Assembly: GCA_963580455.1 (NCBI GenBank)
Contig: OY756962.1
Span: forward strand, 25,557,001 to 25,621,000
DNA: 64,000 bases
From: Euonymus europaeus
Lineage: Eukaryota > Streptophyta > Magnoliopsida > Celastrales > Celastraceae
Reading direction: 5' to 3'
Position 1 is the first letter of the stretch, and every line of letters starts with the position of its first letter. Of this stretch, positions 34,101 to 45,061 are shown piece after piece. Both the position numbers and the translations under genes were made by a program. The notes beneath the pieces are model-generated. The model did not search any database and was not told where the DNA came from. It saw only the letters and a program-made list of their open reading frames with translations.

Positions 34101-35301
34101 GGAACTATAGAGGGCCACTCATGCTTTCACTCAAAGAAGGGTACACACTAAATTTCTGAATAGTATTTACACAATTGAAAGTTACAGAACACTAAAAATT
34201 GGCAGACTCAAGGCCATGATGTTTGAACTCGGAGGAGAACCGTAAGTAGCCATTGGAAGGTGACATAAAATAATAATAAAAATTCCTGTGAAAGTAAGGA
34301 CTTTTCTGGTCGTTATAGCTAGAAGAAATAGCTGTCGTCACTGATAGTCCTGCTAGCATCTGACTAGTTACATACTACACTGAGTGCTTACATTCTTGTT
34401 GGGGCTGACTAAACCGTGCGTCTAACTGGGATCTTGACCTTGAAAAACTCTTCAGTAGAGAAGTTGGTCTCCGTCATTGCCAAAAAAGGTCTACATGAGA
34501 CAGATATTCAGAAGAAGATGGTCTTATTAATCTTCTGCTCGAGCTTTTTACAACAATATATGGGCTGAATGTGTGGAAATGGTTCAGTGCATACCTGAAG
34601 TTCATATATGATCTTTTCAGTTGCAAGTGTATGCTGCATTCTTGTGACAATTTTCTGACCATTATCTTGTGATACAGAGATTCTTTTGATATGTTCTCAC
34701 AAACACCGGTAGTTGAGGCTCGTATTGCTATTATAGTTCTCTTACATGTTGTCCATTATATTGCCCCCTTGCTAGTGATCCTAATTGAGAAGCTTATTTG
34801 GGAGATGTTCTCGTACAATTATGCAGGTCTCTTTTAGTAATGAGGGGAAATAGTGCTGACATGGCGAGGAATGTCATATGCCCATCTTCCAACAGAAGAG
34901 TCAGCCTGACATTCTTCCGAATTCGGCCGGACTCCAACCATGACCGTTCACCTCCAACTAATCCCATGGCAGGTGCAATGACTCTCTGGCAGTCTGGCCT
35001 CCCAAGCCCTCACACAATGTCAAATGGAGTCTCCAATGGCTATCAAGCAATGGATGCAATGGGAAAATGGGGAATTGTTCATGCACCTGTGGTCATGTTG
35101 GCTCCTGTGCGCCCTGTGATGTTGAGCCCTAAAAGAATGCCTCATGGAGGTACTGGGGTTTACTTTCCCTGGACTGAGGAATCAAGAAAACCCGCAAAGC
35201 ATCTCCCTCGTCGTCCCCAAAGAGAACGACTTCTTGCATTGCCCCCCTCAGTTGAAACACATATAGCAGAATCCAGTTCTGAACCAGACAGCAGTGTTTG
35301 A
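31193..35301 (+). CDS. ALKBH10B: ALKBH10B-like RNA demethylase with substituted iron ligand (539 aa, 7 exons)
   Basis: Exons: 31193-31700, 32824-32954, 33077-33194, 33457-33573, 33712-33827, 33986-34140, 34827-35301; 1620 nt in frame. ALKBH10B is a nuclear/cytoplasmic Fe(II)/2-oxoglutarate dioxygenase that removes N6-methyladenosine from mRNA. The N-terminus has the family's plant-specific block (DAFAKDAILAWYRGEFAAAN, INWIPVLQMQKYHSI), then a Lys/Glu-rich linker, the AlkB core and a Pro-rich tail. The proximal ligands H342-x-D344 (PPHLD) are present. At the expected distal His position, 55 residues on, the sequence is MAR-N397-V (codon AAT). From family knowledge this is normally His, so catalysis may be lost. 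The second intron begins with GC (GCAAGT at 32955). Two nearby ATGs exist (31193, 31199); the first is used. ALKBH10A remains a possible alternative name. Confidence 0.92.
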
Positions 35302-35969
35302 AGGAACAATGCAATATATTATTGCCAAAGGTATACTTCCTTGTTTACTTCTTGCACAAAAGAGATTTGTATTCGAAGTATGCGTTTGCTAGGTTCGTTC
35401 TTCTCAGTAGAAGTAGGTTCTATTATGTCGCTGCAGTGTTTCATGCATTCCGGTCTCCCGGGCAGGGGTAGCTGATGGAGCTCAAGTATGAGGAGTGTGA
35501 ATTATAGCTCTAATCGAGATCGAATTTTGTATTAAACAATTTTATATTAGTTGTCTTTCAGATAAGTGGATATCTATCTTTCGCTTGCATTTCTTTCATT
35601 CCTATTTCATTTGTGAGTCTGTGGAAATTCTTTTTCGCAATTTCCACATCGCCTTAACCAGGAAGTAGTCGGAAGTTACCTGCTGCCAATTCTGCTATAT
35701 GTGAACATGAGAAAAGCTTTTCCTCTTCTCTTCTCGAGTTATCTGAGGGTAATTTGGTGTGGAAAAGTAGTAGTTTTGAGTTCAGAAGCTCAACCCAGGA
35801 GATAAAAGAGTCCAAACCAGAATATACTCTACAGAAAATGCCTATAATATCTCCATGGTGTTAGGTTCTACATTGCCAATGGAGAAAGCCCCCTATCTAG
35901 CGAATCAAGACATCTATCTATAGGGAATGTGACAAACTTTAAGCAAAGGTAGAATCCCAATATCTCCAG
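35302..35969 (+). other. 3' UTR and flank of the ALKBH10B-like gene
   Basis: Non-coding sequence with no second gene. AT-rich polyadenylation context lies near 35520-35560. Confidence 0.35.
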
Positions 35970-36645
35970 GGTCGTTTGGTTTTTAGAATGGTTTGAGAGG
36001 GAATGAGAATGAGAATGAGAATGTGAATGAGAATGGAATGTGAATGAGAATGGAAATGGGAGTGGGAATGATATTTTGATTCTCACGTTTGGTATGTATA
36101 AAAACTGGGAATGAGAATGAGAATGAAGTTGTGTTTTGTCCATTATGTCTCTTCTTTACAATTATGTATAATCAATATATTTTATTGTGCATTTATAATT
36201 ATATATAATTAACAAATTAAAATAAAATGGAGTCAAAATTATATAATTAACAAATTATAATAACTAAAAAATTAAAATAAAATAAAATATATTAATTAAT
36301 ATTAATTTATCAAAATATATAATTAATATTTACAAATTAAAGTTAACAAAATTAAAGTTAATAAATTATACTTCTAACAAATTAAAATAAAATAAAATAT
36401 ATCAATTAATATTAATTTATCAAAATATATTAATTAATATTTATTTGAGGACAAAATAGTCATTTTGTACTCTATTCCACATGGAATGATTCATTCCCAC
36501 ATAAAAATGTGGGAATGAAAATTGATGAGAGAGAGATGAGGGAATGGAATGGAGTATTCTATTCCCTCAATTTTTTTTAACACCAAATGATAGAATAGAA
36601 TACCCCATTCCATATTCCACCTCCATTCTCGCAACCAAACATCAG
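35970..36645. mobile_element. MITE-like element rich in GAGAATG repeats
   Basis: The left end GTCGTTTGGTTTTTAGAATGG (about 35970) is matched inversely by CCATTCTCGCAACCAAAC near 36640. GAGAATG units repeat near both ends, on opposite strands. The centre (about 36180-36440) is almost pure A/T with internal duplications such as AATATATTAATTAATATT. There is no ORF. This organisation fits a hAT-type MITE; the superfamily is inferred. Confidence 0.55.
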
Positions 36646-37692
36646 TCTTACATATGAAATGGTCAAATTTCACGTCTAATATTCTTAATAGCTGTTGCTT
36701 TTTTACTGGACCACCTTGAGAAGGAATCACGCACCCATTTATGACTCCAAAAGTAGAAGACAAATGCTTCCATGAAACGCACGTTCTTGCATGATTTTTC
36801 TGCAATTTCCTCATGAAAGAGAGCTTGCAGGTTGAGCAATAGCATCATGGGATTTATCGCGGACCCTTCAATTTCATCATGAAAGAGTCTGTATCTCGGA
36901 AGCTTAGGCGTGTGACCTGGGTTAGGGGTAACAAAAACTCAGATTCGGGTCGGACAACATATGGTGTTTATATGGTGTTTATGAGATATTTTTTATGTCC
37001 TGATCCAGGTTGATTTAGATTTTCGGATGTATTTAATTCATCTTATCCAAATAAAAATAAATCGAACAATAATTCAAATCAATTTAGATTCTAACTATTA
37101 AATCAAACAAATTTTGTGTGTTTAGACCATAACTCGGTTTTAAACCAAACAAATTCTTTGTGTTTAAACCCGAATACTAAAAATGTAACTTATATTCAAC
37201 TTGGTTTAATCGGTGTAGACAAATCAATTATTTGGGTCAACCAAATTTTGCTACTCCTAACGGACTCTTCAGGGCATGATGTGGTTTCCTACTTTCCTGG
37301 CCCCATCCCCCTCTCGGAAAGAGAGAAAAAGTAGGTGTTGCAGCCATTGTTAGGCGTTAAGAGAAAGTTTACGAGGAAACAAATTACAGAGAGATTAGCT
37401 TTGAACGTAAAAATCTAAGAAGATTTTTCAACGGAGTTTCTTTTTCCGGTCAATACTCAATACTCAATAGAAATAATATGGAAGGCCTGCATTGTATGGC
37501 CCATAATGGCCCAATGAAGTTAAAAATATGAGACAATCTGTGGGCCACTGAGAGTCCATAGGCCATTACCTTTTTGGGCTGGTCATTAAACATGGAAAAG
37601 AGGGAGAGGCCCACAAACTGAACGGGACCTGGCGAGGGAAATAAAGCGCGAGGAGAGTCGGAGAGGGTTTAGGGTTTCGTCACTGGAGAGAG
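36646..37692. other. Intergenic region and 5' UTR before RRP4
   Basis: No gene is supported. The last roughly 60 bp (GAGAGGGTTTAGGGTTTCG) look like the start of a plant 5' UTR; a telo-box-like AGGGTTT is common in ribosome/RNA-processing genes, which suits RRP4. Confidence 0.4.
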
Positions 37693-40520
37693 ATGAGAGG
37701 GTTACAGGTATCTCTGAACCAGACACAGAAGATCAGACTCCAGAGAGCTCTGCAGCTGCTTGAATCATTCTCTTCTAAAGTGAATGCCAATGCTTCCGTC
37801 ACTGTCGCCGATACTATCCCCGTTAACTTCGAAGACAACATTCTGAAGTATCAAACCTGATTCTAGTCAAACGATGTGTACAAATACACAAGCGTTGTGT
37901 TATTGAACTCTGATTATATCCTCTTTTTTTTGTTTTGTTGAAGGGGGCATGGAACTGCTGAGCGAGACGGCGAGGTGGTGGCGACTTTGTGTGGAGTTGT
38001 TGAGCGAGTTAACAAGCTTGTTTATGTGCGTCCTTTACGATCCAGGTACCATGAATTTCCCTTTCCCTGCTTGCTAATTATTTTGTGTTTCTTGAAAATC
38101 TCTTTAAGTTATTTTACATTTTCAGATACAAGCCGGAAATTGGGGATATCATTGTGGGAAGAGTCGTTGAGGTAAACAAAAATGCTTAAGACCTATTCTC
38201 GTCACATATGTGTTGTTGGTAGAATGCACTGATTCACTGGTTTGCACGTATTTTATCTTGCGAAAGTATTTGATGATTGACAGAGCTAACGACCATGACA
38301 TGATTCAGTCAAGTAAACCTATATTGATTAGAATACTTTATAGAGATGCTAACATTTTTGCTAGACCATTTTTGAAGTCTTGTGTACATAGATGTGATCA
38401 TTGTGAAACAGGTAGAGAGCATCAGCATTTGTGTGGTTTCAATATAGAAAAATACAAGTCTTAGTTGTATGTTCTAAATCCAAAAATGAGCAAATTGTGA
38501 AATGTTTCTGTCTCTCGATTCTGCATATTTGAGTAGATGGATGTATTTTATACCTGTTTGCTATTATTGGAGAATGAGTCTTCTATTCAATCTGAATTTC
38601 TTGGCCATGACCAGTTGTGTTTTTAATGTCTATGTTGATTCCTTGAGAGTGATTATATTGGTACCCTTTCTTATTACTTTTTGAAGTCGATGTTACCATT
38701 CTTAGACCATATGTGCTTGTCAAGCTAATGAAGCCTATACATATTTTTTAATTTTACATTAATTGATTAATTGGAAGTTCTTTCCTGAAGAATTCCTCAT
38801 TGCTCGTTTCAATTTTTTCTTGTCCAGGTTGCTCCTAAGCGTTGGAAGTTGGAAATAAACTTCAGCCAAGATGCAATTTTGATGCTTTCTTCGATGAATC
38901 TGCCCGATGGTATTCAGGTTTTAATTATTCAACTATGGCATATGTTTGTACGAATATTGTAAAAAGAACCAAGGCAACTGGGTAAAGTGTGCTTTTGGCA
39001 AAATGTGTTCACTCAATGCATGCCTTTTGTGACATCTTTGTGAATTGTATCGTTCTAAAATCTGTCTCATGCTTTGGCATACTGGCTGCTTGTTCAGTGT
39101 TTTATTCTGGGATTTTCGGCTATTTGCTAAATTCAACCAGTACAGAGTTTCTTTTAAATACTCAGTTGGTTCGACAACATCATGTACATTGTGAGGATTA
39201 TGAGGAACTTATCATGACTTGAATTCAAAGTATTTACACGCATATGGATTATTCTTTGTGAATGGCTTGCCTTATGGTTGCTCTCTTTCTTCGCGTATTA
39301 TACATGCTCAAGTTCTCACTAAATTTCAGTCCTTTTGATGACAGAGGCGTCGAACTGCTCTGGATGAACTCAACATGCGTAGCATTTTTGAGGAAAATGA
39401 TGTTGTGTGTGTAAGTTCTTAAGCATCTGTTTTTTATTTATTTAATTCTTTCTATATAAAACTCTAATGTGCATCTACGTATGAAATAAATTGCTACCTT
39501 AAAGACAAATGACATTTTTTTTTCAGGCTGAAGTTCGTAGTTTTCAGCATGATGGAGGTTTACAGCTTCAAGCAAGAAGTCAGAAGTATGGAAAGGTGTG
39601 TTTTGTATGAGTATCCATTTACTTGGGTAATGGCCTTCTATGTATTTCTCACTTTCTTGTTTTTGTCATATTATTTATACTTGGTTGATCTTATCATATG
39701 TAAGATACGGTTTAAGAATCGGTGGAAAATTTTATGATCAGTTAATAATGATGTAGAAATTAATTCCGTCTGCAAAAAGAACGCCCACCCTCCCTTCCGA
39801 CACATACTATCCATTCATCATTAGCAACATTAACAACTCGTTACAGATTACAGTTTTTGTAATCTGCAGAACCAGTCATCTTAGGCAGGCTTCCCCATAA
39901 TTTAGAGATACGAGAGCTCATAAATTTAACCAAGTGATTTTTTACTTTGTCTCTTGTAGAAACAATGCCAAAATTAGTGTTGTTGCAAATATCTAGAATT
40001 ACTCGTGTATTATCATTTGTAAGCTTGTTTCTACTGACGTTGACAAGTATTGCAGCTTGAGAAGGGTCAACTACTCACCGTCCCTCCTTATATTGTGAAA
40101 AGATGCAAACAGCATTTTCACCATCTGGAACAGTATGGAGTTGACTTGGTACTTGGATGTAATGGGTTCATCTGGGTTGGTGAACATGTTGAAGTCAGAG
40201 ACAGTATGATTGAGGACCACGTAAATAATGCCGAGCAACAGAATTCCAAACCCAGTGGGAATTATATGGATCTTGCAGAACAAGAAGAAAATTGTTACAC
40301 ACCATTGGAGACGAGGCAGAATATATGCCGGATTGCAAATTCTGTAAGGGTTTTTTCTGCTTTAGGCTTGAATCTATCTGTAGAAGTAATTATTAAGACA
40401 GTCGACTTGAGCATCTCTATGAATCTTGATGTGCACGAGATGCTTGGATCTGAGTTCTATGTTTTAGTTGCTGAGAAAGAGGCTGAACGGCGAAGCGTGT
40501 CTGGTAAAAAGAAAGGGTGA
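37693..40520 (+). CDS. RRP4: RNA exosome cap subunit RRP4 (330 aa, 7 exons)
   Basis: Exons: 37693-37847, 37944-38045, 38126-38171, 38828-38917, 39345-39410, 39527-39595, 40056-40520; 993 nt in frame. RRP4 is one of three S1/KH cap proteins of the exosome core, guiding RNA into the 3'-to-5' degradation channel in nucleus and cytoplasm. The N-terminal RRP4 domain has the GHGTxxxDGEVVATLCG block. An S1 domain follows (about 70-160, YKPEIGDIIVGRV...RWKLEIN). The C-terminal KH domain carries the LGCNGFIWVG loop. The length is close to the usual 320-330 aa. It is transcribed towards the minus-strand MBD gene (about 320 bp between stops). Alternative identities (CSL4, RRP40) lack this domain spacing. 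Confidence 0.94.
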
Positions 40521-40837
40521 TTGTAATCAATTGACCCTGATTTGCTTCTTACACACTCGTTGTGAACAATAGATAAAGCAGAGCTGTAATTTCCATTTTC
40601 AGAATGATGCAGATTTTGTCACTAAATGTTTCATAATCCTTAACGTATTGTCAATTTAAGAAATTGTATTGGAGAAATTCATTAAAGAATGTAGAATCTC
40701 CAGAATTTTTCATGATGGATTTGTCGATTCTAAATTTCTAATTAAACAGAAACGTCAATACATAGACCAAGGATGTTCTCATAAAGCAACAATGCTCTTA
40801 GTGAAATCCACACCAAATTAATCTATAAGTACAAAGC
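40521..40837. other. Convergent 3' UTR region between RRP4 and the MBD gene
   Basis: Only 317 bp separate the two stop codons. It is A/T-rich and probably shared by two tail-to-tail 3' UTRs. No hairpin terminator or other gene was seen. Confidence 0.5.
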
Positions 40838-43241
40838 TTACAGAGTCACTTGGGAAACTGCAGGCTCTTGATTGCCACCGGTGCCGGATTCTACAACATC
40901 CTTTGTTTCTTCAACTCTTCTATTAGAGTTTCCATCAGCAGAACCCTTCCTCACAATATAGTCAGGAATAGTGTCTTCCACAACCTTAGGAGTTGAAAAA
41001 TTGAAATCACTAGTAGACACACCTTCATAACCCGGATTTGCTTCTAAAAAAGCTGCTACTTCACTATGACATTTCAGTCGCTTCCTCGTTGGAGTAACAT
41101 AATAAGCATCCATTTTAGAGTAATCGCTTCTTAGCACCAAGATTCTCTTAAAGCCCTTTGGAGTCCTCGGAATGCCAGGCTTGTCAATGGCCCACGTTTG
41201 AGAACCATCATTTTCTATGTCAGCAGGGTCGTCACAGGACACACCAGATTTTCTAGCACAGACAAATGGTTCTACAGAGACTTTGTTTCTAATGTCTTCA
41301 TACTCCTCCTCTGTAGTGATCACCCTCCATTTCTTGCATTTTATACATTGAGCAGCATATGTATCCACCAACCGCAATGGCGAACCCTTCCTCTTTGACT
41401 GAGAAGTAGTTTAACAAAAAGTTAATTCCTAAAGAAACTTCAGATACTTGTTAATCATTTCAGCTACATCAATCACGCACAAAAAAAAAAAAAAAAAGGT
41501 GATATACTAAAATTTCATTAGTCAGTTTCATATACGATATGAAACTGCGAAATAAATCACCCCTTTTTCCTATGTCTAAAAGTCTCCAATTCTAATACAA
41601 GACTGGCATGCAACAAATTGATAACTAACAAGTAGTCACTAAAGCAAATACAATTAAAACCAAAAGGCATTAGACATTACATTGTGAAGACATGGCATGT
41701 CATCTCAAGTTACATTGTAATTAGACGAATACGTTGTAATTAGATGAATACGATCTTTAATAAAATCTCCCACCTCTACTTCCATTGTAAACAACCAACA
41801 GGGATATCGAACTTTTCAACAAGAAGCCTCATACTACAGTATTAACTTCCAAAACTACTCACATCACAACCAAAATCCCCTCCCTCAACCAAAACATGAA
41901 AAGGAAAAAAAAGCCTTTCCTGTTTTGTAAGTTCAAGGCACGATATCGGACTTTTCAACAAGAAGCCTCATACTACAGTATTAACTTCCACAACTACTCA
42001 CATCACAACCAAAATTCCCTCCCTCAACCAAAACATGAAAAGGAAAAAAAAAGCCTTTCCGGTTTTGTAAGTTCAAGGCACTACCATACCTTGCTTTGTC
42101 CTGCATATGCAAACTTTCACTTCTGAAAAACTAAAGTAAATTTAAAGAATATGTATATACACTAAATCCTCCAAATCTGTAAAATTAAGAGAAAATAAAG
42201 ATAAACTGAAATCAACCAAATCAATCGGTTATTCCTCAAAGTTCATTTATTTTCAATGACCAAAATTAGATGAGGATATATGGCTCGAAACCATAGAGCA
42301 AAAATTTGCCTATTTGCCTCAAGCTTTCGAGCGGCTTGTTCAAGAATTGATCAATACGAGATTTGGTTCCAGTTCATCATAATAGAAATAGGCCAAAAAA
42401 ATATTTCATCATTTGTGGATAATGCAAATAAATACAGTTTACTAATTAGCAAGAGGTGGGTATCCTATAGTCATAGTAGATTAATGCAAAACCTATAAAA
42501 GAGGCAGTTGCTTCATGATCATAAAATACCAGCGTAAAATGGCTATATTCTTGACTTATCAATTTGTTGTATCCCAGTCTTGTATTAGACATTACATCCA
42601 CGAAGATATGGTATGTCTTCCTGGGTTTCATTGTAATTTGATGAGTATGATCCAATATGAAATCTCCCACCTCCATTGTAAAACACCAACAGTTAAATCG
42701 GACTTCTCAACAACAAGCCTCCTAGACCAAAGTATTGACTTCCCAAAACCACTCACATCCCAAACAAAACCCCTCCTTCAACCAAAACCATGAAAAGAAA
42801 AGGAAAAAAAACAGTTTTTTTCCCGGTTTCTAAGTACAACAACATGCCTTGCTTTGTCCTGTATGTGCAAACTCTCACTCCTGAAAAGCTTAAGTATATT
42901 TAAACACTGTGTATACACTATACATACAATAAATCCTCCAGATCTGTAAAATTAGGGATAGAAAACCTCACAGAACAAGTAAAAGCAATTAGTAAGGATT
43001 TTGAAGCCTTGATAACACAATAATTACCCTGCATGTAGCACAATAAGATAAGCAAGCCTATAAACCATCAACATTAAAGATAATCAAACAGTACCCAGAT
43101 CTTTCTGCCTTTCTCAATCGTTCGGTTGTCAACAAAAGTATAATAATTTGGAATCAATTGTTGAAAATAACTTACCTTAGACGACGACGACGATTTTGGC
43201 GTTTTCAGAATTTCTTCGGGTTGTTCCTCTGCCACGGTCAT
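40838..43241 (-). CDS. MBD4: CW-type zinc finger/methyl-CpG-binding-domain protein, MBD4-like (208 aa, 2 exons)
   Basis: Exons on the minus strand are 43241-43176 (22 codons) and 41398-40838, joined across a 1.8-kb intron with GTAAGT donor and TTCTCAG acceptor. Plant MBD1/2/4 proteins combine a CW zinc finger with an MBD and bind chromatin; methyl-CpG binding by this subgroup is weak or absent in Arabidopsis. The CW finger is visible as QCIKCKKWR..FVCAR..VSCDDPADIE, with four Cys and the conserved Trp. The MBD follows (PGIPRTPKGFKRILVLRSD...). A short acidic/Gly tail ends it. The start at 43241 is preferred over an in-frame upstream Met at 43280 because a splice-like TTGCATTCACAG lies between them. 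MBD2 is an alternative name. Confidence 0.85.
41803..42080. repeat. 139-bp tandem duplication in the MBD intron
   Basis: The segment starting GATATCGAACTTTTCAACAAG at 41803 is repeated from 41942 with about 95% identity. A third, more diverged copy lies near 42693-42850 inside a larger homologous block (about 42560-42960 versus 41640-42180), so the intron grew by at least two rounds of duplication. Confidence 0.85.
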
Positions 43242-45061
43242 GGTGCCTCTTCCAATCTGTGAATGCAAGTACAACGTCAAAAAAAAAGATATCTACTTTA
43301 CTTCACTCTTCGTAATCGTCGATAAAAAAAGTAATAAAAAAATATATATTGAGAAGCCTAAGAAGGGCCCACGAAAATGACTGTCAAGCCACGCGGAATA
43401 AAACGGTGGCGCTACTGGCAGTCAAAGTCAAAGCTTATTTATATATTTTAAAAATGGGCCTGTAATTATTTTATTTTTATTTTTTAAAATTGTAATTACT
43501 TCAGTTAGAAATTAGTTGTAATCTAATTACATCTCTTTTTTTTTTTGGTTACTAAGATTAGAATTAGGATTTAATGTTTATGGTTAGGCTGTATGATTTA
43601 AGGTTTAAGATATAGGATAGAGTTTAAAATTTAGGGATTATGATTCATGATTTTCTTTTGAAAAAAATCAACTATATTATAACGTTATCATCATCAAAAT
43701 ACTCAATATCAACAAAAAAAAAAAGAAGCCATGATTTAATATATTTGGGGGTAATTAATAATTACAGTCGATCTATTTCATTTATATTTGATCGGGTATA
43801 ATCCAACCACAATTTGTTGGGACTAGTGATTGATGACTCGCTCCGATGACAAAACTTAGGAATTTTCTGAAAGTTATTAATTATCATCCAATAACATAAA
43901 ATAAATTTGATGGAGAAAATACAAAAGTGGGGTGTGATGTATCACACCTCTTAAGTCATTGGATGAGAATTATACACCCTCAAAATTAGGAGCTCCAATT
44001 CCCAACCGGTTTGAGCCACATTAATTTTTTTTTCCCCTTTACAATGGTGGTGGTGTTTTTTTATTTTTACAACTGAAAATGTCAATCTCCCTTCTCTCTG
44101 GTTTAGTTTTTTAGATTGACCAAAATAGCTGTAGGTAAGAAAGATGGAGTAGATGGCTTTGGAGTTTGCCCTTTTCTCTTATTTGGCAAGATCATAAAGT
44201 TAGTATTTTACATGGGGATTTAGGTAGAGACTTAAGGGGTGTGGTTCAATTTGACAATTTGCATCTCAGAAGGAAATGGAACAGTGAGTGAATCATTCTT
44301 AGCATTTCTGTTTTGGAAATTATATTTGTTTTTTTTCATCAATTAATCAAACTTTCTAGCTTTGATAACATAGACCACAGTGGGTGGATGTGCCCATGCT
44401 TCACGAAGGCCTTGGTCAATTATCATTATTATGCCACTGAGTTCAAAATGAACTGAACTTTGTATAATTAGTAATATCTTCAGTTTCAGAGAGAGTGAGT
44501 ACTCGAATACCAACTAACCGTGAGGGGGTAAGAGTACCCATAGAGGTACCCAATAGTCCAATTCCTTCTTGGATGCACAAACGTATCCACATTAAGCTAA
44601 ATGAACCTTACGTTAGGATGTCAATGATGTAAACAAGAGCATATTTAGAAGGGTGAATTCATGCTAAGCAATTCACTTAAAACCGAACCAAGTTGAGCCA
44701 AGTTTTTCAGAGTTCCGGGAAGTTTCAACTTTGATTTTCTCCATTGGTGTAGATCTTTGAGAATTTGAACATGCACTCAAATCTAAAATCTTTATTATGA
44801 ATGGAAAATCACAACTCAATTCAATATTCTAGTCATTGCAGAAACAATACAGGTCCTTTGCCCTGTTCGGGTCTCAATATCTTCTCCTCTTCATCTTATG
44901 ATTCTTCGTCCCATACCATAATTTTTTTAACTTCATAAAAAATCGAATTCAAATAATACCTTCCCAGAATCCATTGTTTATGTTGGCAGCATCATACCTT
45001 GTCCTTAATCTGCTTCAAAGAATTTTCCAGGGAAGAATGATCTTTATTCAGTTCTGTTTTT
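43242..45061. other. Intergenic region between MBD and sugar-transporter genes
   Basis: No gene is supported. The part next to 43242 is the MBD promoter (minus strand). An 8-bp-arm palindrome GGTGTGAT-GT-ATCACACC lies at about 43933-43950. The part next to 45061 is the transporter 3' UTR. Confidence 0.4.
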
